A DNA stretch of 64,000 nucleotides from Loxodes magnus. Its lineage: Eukaryota > Ciliophora > Karyorelictea > Loxodida > Loxodidae. Position 1 is the stretch's first letter. Every line of letters starts with the position of its first letter. Position numbers and translations under genes: made by a program. The DNA lies in NCBI GenBank assembly GCA_946699065.1, contig CAMPDV010000134.1, forward strand, positions 620,001 to 684,000. The letters run 5' to 3'. Positions 10,041-22,346 of this stretch are shown here, piece by piece. The notes below the pieces were generated by a model. The model worked only from the letters and a program-made list of their open reading frames with translations, was not told the DNA's origin and made no database searches.

Positions 10041-13000
10041 TTCTTTGCTAATTTTACTTAAAGTTATTATGCTATAGATGCACTACTAGTTATGCTATTA
10101 GCAATTTTTTCTAATATTATTATTTATTCTTTGAGCAGCATTTTATTTAATTTACCTAAGCTATCTTGTAACTAAGAGTAAGGTTATTTAAGTAATAAAT
10201 TATTAAATTAAATTTGGATAGATTAAGTGCTTACTAGTTCAATTATATAGCTTATAGCCTTTTTAATTATAACGATGATAAAAATGAAGTTATATGCTTT
10301 ATTCATATGACTTATCAACTCCTTTTCTCTTGAAATAGGGTTTTTATATAGCGATTAGAATTTTGGAAGTAGAGCTGTTGGTCAGATTAATGATTATATA
10401 GCTTCTTAAAAGTTCTAGTTTACTATAGTTGACTATCAAGTAAATGGCATACAATAAATTGAGGAAAGCTTTGATTCTCTAAAGAAGAAGCATTCTTTTA
10501 TTGTAGTAGACGCTACCTTTAATGAATAGTTCTCATTTTTAATTTAAAAACTCTCTCTAGATTTAGGCTTTACTCATCTAGTTCTCAACTAAGAAAATCC
10601 TAATGTTCAGTCTGATGTCACAACCTATTTGATTCCATCAGATTAAATGATAGCAAGCTGCATTATAAATTTCTTTGACTATTGGAATTGAACAACTATA
10701 GGATTTTTCACAGACGTAAAGTAGTCAAATGAAGCTGAATATCTAAGATAGAAAGTGTAAGTTACAAGAATCTATTAGATTCTTTCCAATCATTATTATG
10801 AATCCTTGCCTAAAGTTATTCCTATCTATCTAAAGGCATTTGGAACTCAAATCTTCTACATTTCAGCTTAAGAGCAACTTTATTGGCTAATTAATATCAC
10901 TATCGCTTCTAATAACTGAAAGCCAGGAACTGCTTTTGTAATAAGCTTTAGAAACTCACGCCTTTTTTGGTAATAAAGTCAGAAGATTGAGGGATTGGTT
11001 GGGTTCAATTTTGGTAAAAAAATAACTTAAACAGAGCAAGAATTCTAAATATACTGCTTAGAACTTCTTTTGGAAAGCCTTGGTAAATGAAAGTTAGACT
11101 ATTTTGATTCATTCTAGCTTTAGCAGTTAATCAAAACGCTAGAAAGATCAAATTAGTTTTTAGTCCCTCTTCAATTTTAAGTCTTTAATGTTCAATCTAA
11201 CTAAGTCAAGTAAGTTGGAACTCTTAATTTAACTCATTTTCTTCAGACTCAACCAATTATATGGCCTACAGGAACTACAACACATCCAACTGGAGGAGAC
11301 ATAGAGATTTCCATGAGTATGGTAGATGATAACTATAATCCTGATGGATCTTATATCGAGTGAGTGAACAACTATTATAATGGCAGAAAATATGCCCTTA
11401 AGTATATTGAAGATCATCCTGAAATTTTACCTTTCTACAAACTAAAGAATACCATGATATATACTGGAGCTACGGTTGCTGACTTTGCTTATATAGAAAA
11501 AGAGTTTAATCTCAAAAAAAATGATTTAGGAATATTTTTATGTTCTTCAGCAGCAAGTAGTGCTGGCTTAGGTCTTCACTAATATTTCAAAAGTATAGGG
11601 TGGATGTAATAAACAGGAGGGTCTAATAAATCCCCAGATTTTTCAAGTATGTAAGAGTATCCATGATATGTAAGAACTACTATGAGTGATGCTTTTCTAG
11701 GCTTATTAATTGCGAGATTTTGTGCAGAAAAGCAGTGGAAAAATGTTGCAATGGTAGTTGGAAACTCTGCCTGACCATTAGGAATAGGAAAAAGTTTCAT
11801 AGCAAATTCAAAGTCTTTTGGTATAAATATCTCAAATAGTTAGACTTTACTTCCTGAAGTAGTAAAAACAGCCAATATTTCAGACTGACATCCTATAATA
11901 GAAGAAGTGTATAAAGCTTCCAGAATCATTATCATTCTTCATTACTTAGACGATACATGGCAAATAGTTCAATATTTGTGAGATTTAGGAGCAAGGAGTG
12001 GAGATGTAGAGATTCTTGGTTCCGAGTGGCTACTTATGAATTTTTAAAATTACTCAGATAATCCAGAACGTTTTATGTAGCTTGTTAAGGGAAGTGTCCA
12101 GTTTTTCAACTAGGCATGAGTTGGAGAGTTAGGATAGGAAATAAAATTAGGCTATGAGCAATGGTATCATACGACGGCAAAGATAGGAGGAACGGCGTTT
12201 GAATTCGATTTAGCTTATTTAATTGCAAAATCTTTAGCAAAATTAATTTAAGAAGGAGAAGACTACAATAAATTTGGAACTCTAGTCTCAAAAATGAGAA
12301 ACTTTCAAATCATCGGAGCAACAGGAAGAATAATTATAGAAAGCCAAAAAAATGAAAGAGCTCAACTTCAGTATTTTATATGAAACTACAGAAAATCGGA
12401 AACGGGAGAATGAACTGTATAGTAGATTGGAAACTTCTGTCCTACTTGTGAGATTGTATGAATTTATGAATAGCCTGCAATGTGAGGAGATGAAACTACT
12501 TGCGTATATTTAGATTATTGAGAATTAGAGTGTCCATTTAAAGAAAGAGAAAGAGAAAACTTTCAGAAAGGAAGATACGTAAAATTTTCGATGCTGCTAA
12601 TTTTGTTCGTTATAACAATTGCTTGCGCCTGTAAAGGATTAAAGGATTGCAAATAAGTATAAATAAAATATCTAGAGTTAAATGTATTTACAACAGTATA
12701 AGATATGTTCTAGATTTCTTATTTAATTATAATAATATTTTAGATTTTAGTTTTAGGACCTAGCTTCGAAACCTATGGAAGAGGTGCATAAGTAATTTAA
12801 GAGTTATTTCTTGGTGACATCATAAGAGCTCTTAATGTAGACTAAAGAGATTCTATTTATACGTAAATAATAACTTCAATAATCGGTTACTCTTTTGTAC
12901 TTCTAAGTTTCGCCGTGATATTTAAATTTGAGTTTTAGGAAATTAAAATTCTTTCGAAGATTGGGATTTCAGCCTACTACTTAACACCATTGATGTCTTA

Positions 13001-13789
13001 GATTTTATTTATTCCAATATTAAATAATTTTATTGACACATTTATTTGCACTGAAGCCTTTGATAGTAATAGAGATGGAAAATTGTCTTTCAAAGAAAGC
13101 TTCTTTGTAAAGACTTGCTGGGAAGGATGCTGGTAAGATAAGCATATAATAGCAGTAGTTTTAGTTAGTATTGGAATAATAGTTTATTTACCTATAGCAG
13201 TATACTTAAGACCTCTACTTTAGGAAATTTAAGGAAACTTACTTCATATTAAATTCGATGGAAGCTACATAATGATCTTAACAATAGAGAGTTCTTTCCT
13301 TGTATTGGCTAAAAAATTGTAAGACGAAAGTAGAATAGCTCATGCCTTACTTTATTTAGTAAGTCTTTCTCTCTTTCTATCAGCATCTTTGAAAATTAGA
13401 CCTTGCTCTTTTAGAAAATTAACAATAATATGGAATTTTTTTATAGTATGTAATATATACTTAGGTATAATAGGAACTATTAAAATAACTTACTAATTCA
13501 AATATTATAATTGAGTAATAATAGCAGGATGCATTATCATCTTAGTAATAGGATATATAATAAGTAGCAAGGAGAGTAACTATCTAAAAAAGAGTAACTA
13601 AAGAGATATAAGTGGATTGATAAGATGAGCTTATTAATTTAAGAGCAAATTATAATACTTATAATAGCATATTGAGCAACAAACCTTAGAAAATTTAAGG
13701 AATATGTATTTCACTAGAAAACTAATGAGTGATCCTGACTATTTACTAACTATGCATAGCGTAGAAGAACTAGACTTAGAATTTGAAAA
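10041..13789. repeat. long inverted repeat, left arm (partner 24666-28413)
   Basis: The reverse complement of 24666-28413 matches this arm throughout. Paired coordinates sum to 38,455 over most of the length and to 38,454 at the outer edge, so there is at most about one single-base indel. I noticed roughly ten substitutions. Both ends are abrupt: outer edge at 10040/28414 and inner edge at 13790/24665. The arms carry the receptor-like gene almost entire, plus ~230 bp upstream of its ATG. Confidence 0.95.
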
Positions 13790-14105
13790 CTTTATTAAAA
13801 ATGGAAGAAACTTTAGATTGTAATTAAATAAAAGTACTTAATCTTTTGATATTTCTGATTAAACTTTTAATTTTGCAAGAATAAGTTACCAAAGCTTAAG
13901 TAAGTTTTAATACAGATTTGATTAATTTTTATTCAAACTAAAATGAAGAAGATGTATTGTAAAATACGGCAAATAAAAAATAAGATTAGATCATCATAAA
14001 GATTAAGAATCAAAATTTATATTTTGCATCAAAAAATTTCTAACTATTAAGCCAGGTTGATCAGCTTTAAGATGTAAGTAATAAAGAAGCTAGTTAAGAG
14101 AATGA
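10275..14105 (+). CDS. receptor-like membrane protein: periplasmic-binding-like ectodomain, EF-hand loop, multiple TM segments (copy A)
   Basis: A 1276-codon ORF runs from ATG 10275 (a second ATG lies at 10284) to TGA 14103-14105 with no break. Residues ~1-20 form a signal peptide (M-K-L-Y-A-L-F-I-W-L-I-N-S-F-S). Residues ~20-720 are a large soluble region with repeated alpha/beta-type sequence resembling type-I periplasmic-binding/ANF-receptor ectodomains. A Cys-rich linker (C-P-T-C, then T-T-C, then E-L-E-C-P-F) precedes the first membrane span at ~770-790 (L-L-I-L-F-V-I-T-I-A). Several further hydrophobic spans follow, reminiscent of class C receptors. At residue ~930 there is a canonical EF-hand loop, D-S-N-R-D-G-K-L-S-F-K-E, apparently between two spans. 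The cytoplasmic tail is basic and ends outside the repeat arm. Probably a ligand-sensing surface receptor; ligand unknown. Confidence 0.82.
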
Positions 14106-17100
14106 TTTGAACTTGATTGAAAAAAAATAGATTTATGATGATTCTTGAAAATACTCAACTAAAGCATTTAAATTTTTAGTTTTACTAAGAAATAATTAAT
14201 TATAACTCCTTTAAATAAAGAATTAATAGAAAAAATGAAATAAGTATTTATTATACACTATATTTAAATGGTTATCTCTAAATACATTGTGTATTTATCT
14301 TTAGTATTTTCATATTAAATAAAAGGAAAATATAAAAATGATAAAGTGTTAAATAATAAATTTAATTATTTCTTTAATTATTTAAATTTTTATCATTATA
14401 TTATATATGGGAAAGCATCAACTGCTAGTATAAAACCATATATGGGTTTATGAAATTTGCTATTATTTCTTGATATCATGTAATAGATTAATAAAGTGTT
14501 TTTAACCTTTAAATTTCGAAGGTATATTTAATCTTCGACTTTCATGATATCAATTAATTTTTAATTTTATTATTATTTCTTAAATGCTTAATAATTGCCT
14601 AGATCTTTTAATATATCTAAAAATAACTAGATAGAAACCTACAACTATTTCTTTTCAAATAGAAAAAGGACAGAAGATTCAAAGATTAGAGTGATTTAAT
14701 TAGATAAGTTTTAATATTAGATCTATTAAATAAAAATAATAAACTTACTATATTCCTATTAATTACTGTTTAATGAGCAGTCCTTCTTTAATACTCTTTT
14801 TATTAGTTAAAATATCAAAATCACAATCATTTAAACACTTTTTCTTCATTAATAGGGTTATATTTCCTATATATTCTTACTTGTTTTATTGGAGTAATAA
14901 CTAAAGCTATTTTTAGGTTACTTAAATTTTCAATGTAATTTATTAATATAGTGAGAATTCATAATTTAAAAGATATTATGTCGGCTAGAGATAAAAGTCA
15001 AGCAACGTAAGCAAGGAAATTAATTACTATAATATGCATATGCTAGATTTCTTTTTCATAATGAAATTAAGAAACAAACTTATATCATTATACACTGTAA
15101 ATCTGCTTTATTTCTAAAATTTCATAATTTTTCTAAACTTTAGTCAACTACGTAAAGGCAAAATGAAAGAGTGCTTTAAAAAATAGGTAATAATAGTCAT
15201 AATAAAGCTAATTAAAAATACTTAAGCATAGAATTTATATAAAGAAATATCAATTTATTTATTATAATTTGATACTTTTAATTCAACTAAAAGCTACTAA
15301 TTCTCTAAAAATTCCTAATAAGCTTACAAGAGTATTTTGAATATGCTAAGAATGATGAGTTCTAATTTTTAATAGAACTAAATGTTTAAATAAGTGTATT
15401 TTCTTCTCATTCTAATTAGTTTTTGCAAATATTTCTATATAATCATTAAATATATATCCTTAAATAAAAGCGAAAGAGATAATTATTCTTAGTCAAGAGA
15501 ATATATTAACTTTTAATCTCAAAGTGCAAAGTTTTTAATCCTGCTAGTTTAGTTTTATTTAGCCTTAAAATAAATATTGTTAGTTTCAAATTTATAAATA
15601 AAGTTAGAGGTATATACAATACCTTAATATAAGCTTTAAAAAGATGTAAAAATAATATTAAATTTAGAAAAATAAATTAAATTTATTAAATCTTCGCTTT
15701 TATATTTTTTCAATTTAAGTCAATTAATTATAAAGAATCATTTAAAATAATTAGCTATTTTAAATTAATTAGTTAATAATGCATTTATAAAATTGTTAAT
15801 AACTCAATGTCATTTAACTATGATTTATCCTACTTGTATTATAATAGTTAGCTTTTAATATAAACCTTATTAATTGTTTTTCTTTTTTCTCAGACCTATT
15901 AGTTTATTAATTTGCTTATTATGATTATTTACATTCTAAATAATAAAAAGCTTCATTCTATTAATTTTTACTACCTAAAAAATAAAAAGAGTAGCTAATA
16001 TTTATTTAGCATCATTAAGCTTTAATTATATGTTCTCTTATATTTTTTATTTTTAATAACTTTAAAATTATAATAAGTAATTTAATATATTTCAAATATA
16101 ATAACCATTTAGTCCGCTAAAGTACACTATAAGTAATTTATAGCAAGTATAATATTTTATAATCATATCTAGGTTATTAAAGCCTTGGCTTACTTTTACA
16201 TTATTTTATAGAAAGGCTATTCTTTTAAAAAGTGAATTAAGCATAGAATTAATACACTTTGGATATTTCATTTATAAACTAAAAGGTATAATTTTAAATA
16301 ATTTATTTAGAAAGCTTTATGGAATAGCATGACTAAGAAACTTAGATTTATACATACTAAAATAAATTGTTAATAAATATGATTCAGATAAGTAGAACTT
16401 ACAGTAGAAGACAATTAAGTAATAAGTAACCCATAATGTAAAGCTTATAAAAAAGAAATTAATTATTAAGCAAATATTTCATTTGCTTGGCAACTTGAAA
16501 TTTTTTTAATTAGCATTAGATATGAAAAATACTTAGAATCATCTTCAAATTTAAAATTGATTTTTATCATTATCTTTATAATACCACTTTTCAATGCTTA
16601 AGATATTGTTTTATCTTAATAGATAAGTAACTTAACTTCTATTAAAAATAATATTTAAGAATATAGAAGTGATGAAGTGCAGGCATTCAAATCAATAGAA
16701 TTTATTTTCACTGCTTCTTATTGTCGAATAAATCTACTATTTATTAGCTCTTATTCTTAATCATCAAAACAGTACCTACAATAAGAAATTCATTCAGGCT
16801 ATATAACTATGCTTATTCTTTAAAAGTCTAGAAATAAAGCAATCTCTTCTTAAAAAGACAATATATTTATTTAACTTTCACCCTCATTATTAGGTAAATT
16901 AATAAAATAAATCCTTTTGCTTTCCTTTAACTAAAATCAAAATTAGATTATATCTATTTTTGAAAATTTCTAGTAAGAGATATTTGGTTCTTTTGACAGC
17001 ATTAGAAACTAAGCTATTATTTTAAATTTAGATTTAATAAATAAAATTTTCTCACTAGCCTAGTTAGCCTAATTAGCTTATTTATTTTTTAATTAAATGC

Positions 17101-18622
17101 TAGTCTTTTATATAAGAGTTTATCCATATAATAGATAATAGCTTCATTTATAAAATTACAAGAACTAAGTACTTGAAAAATTAATAGTTTTCAAATAGAT
17201 TATATTACTATGTAAATCCACTTCTGCTTTAACTTATTAAAGAAGCTATTCTAAGATTAGAATGCAAGTAGTATATCTTATTATATAGAAAGCAGGTCTT
17301 TTATCTTATAATATTTGTACTAAAGATATTAATTATCAATAATTAGAACTCTACTATTATATGCTTAATTAATAAAGAGTTTATTATACATAGGCATAAT
17401 AATTAAATAGCTAAAATCTAATTAGTAAGAGTAAACTTTTGCTTAATAGGTATAAACTTATAAAGATCATTTATAATTGAAACTATTTTAATTTTATCTA
17501 AAAGAAATACTAAAAGGATTTTAAGATATAATATTTTAATAAATTTAACTTGCTTGTTGATAAAATTCCTAGTTAGTCAATTTTCTTTCTTGTCTAATAT
17601 TTCAGCTTATGCCCTTTAAAATATTTTTAAGATTAAGTACCGAAAAAAGCTTAAAATGTTTTATGTAATTGTAAATTAGACTTTATTTTCCCTCAATTGG
17701 GATTTATCTCTTTGTTGTATAGATTTATATTTTTAAAAAATTAAGAAACATGATGCATTTATTTAAATTAAGATCTTTCAAGCCTTAAAATGAAAAGATA
17801 GATAAACCTTTTAGAAATTTATAAAAGCTTCAGATATTTAGGCGTATTAGCAATAAGCTTGTCTATTTTTTTCCTTCAATCAATCTATTTCTAAATTATT
17901 CTAAGCACTTCACACTATTTTTTTCTTTCAAGATGGTAATAAATATAAAAAAACCAAAAATTAAAATACTAAGTTATAATCACAAGCGCTACTTAGTTTT
18001 TAAGATTAAAACTCTCTTAAAAGCTGATTTATTATGCAATAATTGAAAAATTAAATTTTATCTTTAAGCTATTTTATATTCTATATAGTTTTGACTTATT
18101 TATTTTATTTAAAAATTAAAAGTTACTATATTCCAAAACTTTTATTACTTTAATCTGAGTATATTATATTTAAAAATAAAATATATGAAATAGTTTAATA
18201 TAAGGAATAAAAATACTTATTTTACTAAAATCTAAGTACTTAATTAATAATTTAATTTCATTATATCTATTTTAAAATTTAAAATAGATATTTAAACTAA
18301 ATAAAATACTTTAGTTAGTATATTTATTTTAAGAAAGCTATTATATTTTTATAATCCTTATTATATTACCTTACTAAACATTTTTTTTATATTATTCACT
18401 GAAATTTATTTAAGCAAACTTTTAAAGTTGTAAAGACTTTAAATAATATGGGGATATATTAAATTACTAAACGTTGAAAAATGATTTAATTAGGTTATTT
18501 TAATGTTTCAAACTAATTAAAATATTGAATATTATTTATCTTAATTTTCTTATATTTAGAATATTCTTATTTTATTAATAAAAAATTATTTTTATTTCAA
18601 ATATTTCAAATAGATACAAAAA
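14106..18622. other. long AT-rich stretch, uncertain coding content
   Basis: Long TGA-free or TGA-poor frames exist here, for example from ATG ~14409 and across ~16530-17480 (plus strand). The second has a slightly less AT-rich core near 16660-16870. Several frames look equally protein-like, so I do not annotate a gene. AGC/GCT words are common and CG is nearly absent compared with other gaps. Confidence 0.35.
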
Positions 18623-19474
18623 ATGGCAGAAGGTCTCAAGATGGGTTTTTTTCTAGATCCATAGAAAAAAAACAGAGACTTCTAATTCTTCTTCTAACAT
18701 GTCTTCTTTAGTAACATAATCATTTTATTAGGCTCTTTAACCCCCAAATTTAGAAAAATATAGATAATCTTAAATTGAATAAGAAATTAAACCAACTGAA
18801 ACTGACTAAAGCAAGCGAGTCTTTTTACTCCCATAGCCACGATCAAGCAACTACATGAAAAGTGGTAACTAAAAAATAATGTAGAAATAGAAAAATGATG
18901 AATAGATAATAATAGAATAACTTATGAAATCTATCCTATAAGAAGAAGTTTAAATATTAAAGAAAGAAAACCAAAAATTATTATAGAAAAGTTAAAACAA
19001 TGAAGAAAGATTAATGAAACAGGAAATCGAAGTGAAACTTTTGGGAGAAAAAAGAATTTAACATTAAACCTTAGCTGAAAATAAAATGGAACTAGAATAC
19101 ATAAAACCCATAGAGATAACTCCTCCCAGAAGAATCGTCAAGCTGTGCTACCTTGCAAATCAAGATTTCACACATACAAGAGATGCAAGATATATTTGGA
19201 TAAACAGAGAAGAAACAGTGAAGAGATTTGGAGAGAACTGTCAAGAATTTATGTAGAAAAGGATGGAAGAATATTTAGAAGGAGGTTTTTTCAAGGGAGT
19301 GCCAGAACACCAAAAAAACTAGGAGTCCCGAACTTATTTTAAACCTCAAGGAACGAACTCTGGAGGTATGTATTAAAGGGGTTTAAAATCCCCGGAGATA
19401 CGAACACTTTAATTTAGTATATTATTAAAATATTTCAAATTTAAAATATTTAATGTTTCTATCAAAAAAGTTGA
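18623..19474 (+). pseudogene. gag-like coiled-coil/zinc-knuckle gene, frameshifted in the knuckle
   Basis: The 5' end AAAAATGGCAGAAGGTCTCA resembles the start regions of the copies at 53353 and 58.58 kb, but its ATG is out of frame with the body. The body frame can start at ATG 18699 (M-S-S-L-V-T-Q). It gives an Asn/Ser/Gln-rich region, then a coiled coil (L-Q-E-E-V-Q-I-L-K-K-E-N) and a basic-proline segment. At the zinc knuckle Cys-Tyr-Leu is followed by a one-base gap at ~19155. One frame over, the remaining ligands C-X4-H-X4-C and the tail (Y-V-E-K-D-G-R-I-F) continue to a TGA at 19472-19474. A GGGG...CCCC inverted repeat lies at ~19378-19394, as at the 3' end of the 53-kb copy. It lies head-to-tail against the end of the antisense membrane-protein gene. 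Confidence 0.6.
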
Positions 19475-19479
19475 CTATA

Positions 19480-20210
19480 TTTATTAATGTAAATATACTT
19501 TAATTATTAATATATCCAATTTTTTTTTCAAAATCTTTGCTTTTCTCTACATCATTTTTTTGATATTGATCCGCTTCAAAAACAGTTCTATTTTACTATT
19601 AGTTATCAGATGTTTCTTCTTATTAAATTTTATACTTATCAAGCATTTTTTTAATTCATTACCTTCTTTTTCATATTTGGTTAAGAAATCCTTCGTCCAT
19701 TTCCGCTAAAATATTTAAAGAAGCTAAATTAAAAATGCAATCGCTAAAGTTTTCAGCTCAGTATTGTATTACAATAAGACTTATCTAAACTAGGATTTTT
19801 TAAAATAGTTCTAAATTAAGAAGTCTTTATACTGCTATCACTTTTTTATTTTTATTATTCTTCTTTTAAAAAGGCTAAAACTTATACCATCAATTATTTA
19901 GTTCTTAATTAGTTGATATGGAAAACCCTTAGCTAGCCAAAAAGAAAAAGGTAAACAAAACACAAAACCAATTTTAATCGTAAAAGCTTATTTCTATATC
20001 GTTTTCTTAATTTTATAATTAGCTAGACTGTTTAGAAAATATAAGGAATAAGCATATTACTTCCTAAAGTAAAAGGTAAGCCAACTTGAAGTAAAAAACA
20101 AAACGGGTATTTTTTCTAGCAAATTACCATCCTTCTATAATTTCTAGCTATTTAGTCAAATCGTTAAATTCTTAATTGAACTTTTACTCTTCCTAAGAAT
20201 TGTTATTCAT
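19480..20210 (-). CDS. small multi-pass membrane protein, family copy 2 (stop not found)
   Basis: ATG at 20210 and ~188 codons are essentially identical to the gene at 510-1220. Beyond 19651 the tail changes to a different but still protein-like sequence (Q-E-E-T-S-D-N-Q-Q-Q, then D-V-E-K-S-K-D-F-E-K-K) to about 19,500. No in-frame TGA is met; the frame runs on through the antisense of the gag-like element, and the end given is approximate. Either the stop was lost when that element landed, or a tiny intron or misread base hides it. In-frame TGA codons at matching positions to the paralogues are taken as Trp. Function unknown; predicted membrane protein. Confidence 0.6.
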
Positions 20211-20348
20211 TTTTATTACCTTTTACTGTTGTAACTAAAATTTATTTCCTTATAAAATTTTATAATGAAAAAATAAATAAATATCCTAAATTAAAATACC
20301 ATTCTAATAAGTAAAATTAAATTAAAGTAGTAAAATATAATAACTTTA
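19651..20348. repeat. ~698-bp direct repeat, copy 2 (partner 661-1358)
   Basis: Same length and orientation as 661-1358 at constant offset 18,990. It lies inside the spacer of the long inverted repeat, whereas its partner lies outside, so this duplication is independent of the inverted one. Confidence 0.9.
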
Positions 20349-22270
20349 AGTATATATTTGATTATAAATTAAAAAAGGTATAAAATTAAAATAATTAAGA
20401 ATAATTAGAACTACTAAAATATTTATTTAAATAAACTATTTAATATAAATACTTTAATAATCTAATGTTTTTATTTTTAAATAGTCAGTTAAAAAAATTA
20501 TAGAAAACTAACTAATTTATAGATAGAAAGAAAATTGAATATTCTATTACTAAAATATAAGTAAAAATAAATAATATTTTATTAATTATAAGTTTAAACT
20601 TAAAACGCCTATCATTTATTTTGTTGCTATTATAACTAATATTATTTGCTATAAATTAATTAAATTTTAAAATTAAAGGAAATTTGCTATAAAAAGTAAT
20701 GTTTATATTTATTTTAAAACATATATTAAGTATTAAATGCTAAATATTGAATTTAAGATATAATCATTAAAGAAAATTATTCTTAGATGCAAAATAAATT
20801 TCTACTAATTTATTAAATTTAATCAATTATTTATTATCAAAAATTATAGTTTAAACTTATTCATTTATAATACTTTAAAAGCTTAAATTTTTTTAATTTT
20901 CACTAATTTTTATTATATTAGTTAAAATATAAAATTTATTATAAATTTTTCATTATAAATTATATCAGCAAATAATACGATATTAATTAAACTATCTTAA
21001 CTTAAATTTGTAGATAAATCTTGAAAATTAATTTAAATAAAAGGTAAACTTTAGATTTAAAAATTATCGTTGATACTAAATAAATTATTAACTCATATTT
21101 TAATTTAACTATTTTTACTTAATAAATTAATTATGACTTAAAAATTAATAATACTTCTAATAGCCAGATATTATATTATACTATATTCAAATAGTATTAA
21201 ATCTTTAACTTTACGTTTGTTTTATATCAAGTATTTTTTAAAGGAGTTTAACTTTAAAATTTTGACTTTATTTATCTAACTATGAAATACTTATAGCCCG
21301 TATTAAACTTATTGGTCTATTTTGGATTATTTTAATTAATTATAATATATTTAAAGTATTTTTTTACAGATACAATTGTATTGAGTCATTAAATCTCTAT
21401 GCTTTAGTTAAGAATGTTTAGAATCATTAGAGTCATTATCTCATTAAAAGGCTCTGCTCTATACTTTTTATTATATAAGCATTGGCATCTAATTAAATAC
21501 TAAAACAGATAAATTTAAACTATTCCTACTAATTTTAATATAACTTTTAGACTAAAAATTAATAGCATTCTAAATTATAAAAGCAAATAGAATATTTCAC
21601 ATAAGGATTATTTTAAATACATATGTAAATCTATTTACAATACTTTTATATTAAATAAATACAATTATGACTTAATTAATAGAATTATCAATTATACTTA
21701 TTATTTATATAATACCTTATTTATTTATCTTAATTTCTCTTAAATCTTTAAATTGCTAAAATTAACTTATTATTAGCATTTTCTATATTTTAAATAAATA
21801 AAAAGTATTAAATTTATTCTATGCAATTTAAGTTATTTCAAACTATAATTATCAATTTTTGTCATGCTTTCTAAATAGATGTAATGATAGTTTATTCTTT
21901 TAATAATCTAGTATAATGAAGAAGTTATAATTTAGAATAAAGATTTATAGGTTTTATAAAAATGCAACTAATAACTATAAAAACTTAAAATTTATATACA
22001 ATAATTTAACTACAAGTATAATAGAGACATGCTTATATAATTTTGATCTTAAAATTATTTTGCGAAAACTATTATTTCTATAAACTTAATTTAGTTTGCT
22101 TATAATTTGTTTTCTTTAAGTAATAATTTAGGAAATGTTAATATCTAATATTAAACATGTTCAACAGCTCATTGAATCATAATTTTATTACTCAAGAAAT
22201 GTTGCAATTCAATAATTTTGATTTAAGAAAATATTTTATTATTATCTATTTTTCGATGAATGTTTAAAAA
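20349..22270. other. AT-rich intergenic stretch
   Basis: Among the most A/T-dominated DNA of the window. No gene, RNA or repeat could be supported. Confidence 0.5.
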
Positions 22271-22346
22271 CGACAACAGCAGGATTTGAACATGCATGGG
22301 AATTTCCCAACAGCTTTCGAGTCTGTCGTCACTAGGTCATAGTGTT
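22271..22346 (-). pseudogene. tRNA-Ser(CGA)-like gene, eroded
   Basis: Read on the minus strand, an anticodon loop CTCGAAA (anticodon CGA) is flanked by ACAGA/GCTGT. It is followed by a class-II variable arm TGGGAAATTCCCA, a T-arm around TGTTCAAATCCTGC, and a 3' acceptor strand TGTTGTC plus G. This is a clear serine-tRNA plan. However, the D-arm is shortened (GACCTAGTGACG), the T-stem and anticodon stem each have a mismatch, and the 5' acceptor strand (about AACACTA) pairs poorly with the 3' strand. Most likely a degenerate tRNA gene rather than a working one. TCG codons are rare in the genes here. Confidence 0.5.

Noticed and set aside
11229-12291. Standard-code ORFs inside the receptor gene and its inverted copy
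   Set aside because: Fragments or shadows of the single 1276-codon ORF read with the alternative code.
14409-17480. Long open frames with hydrophobic stretches (possible membrane or secreted proteins)
   Set aside because: With TGA the only stop and TGA scarce in this DNA, several frames stay open and look equally plausible; there is no motif, paralogue or clean start to choose one.
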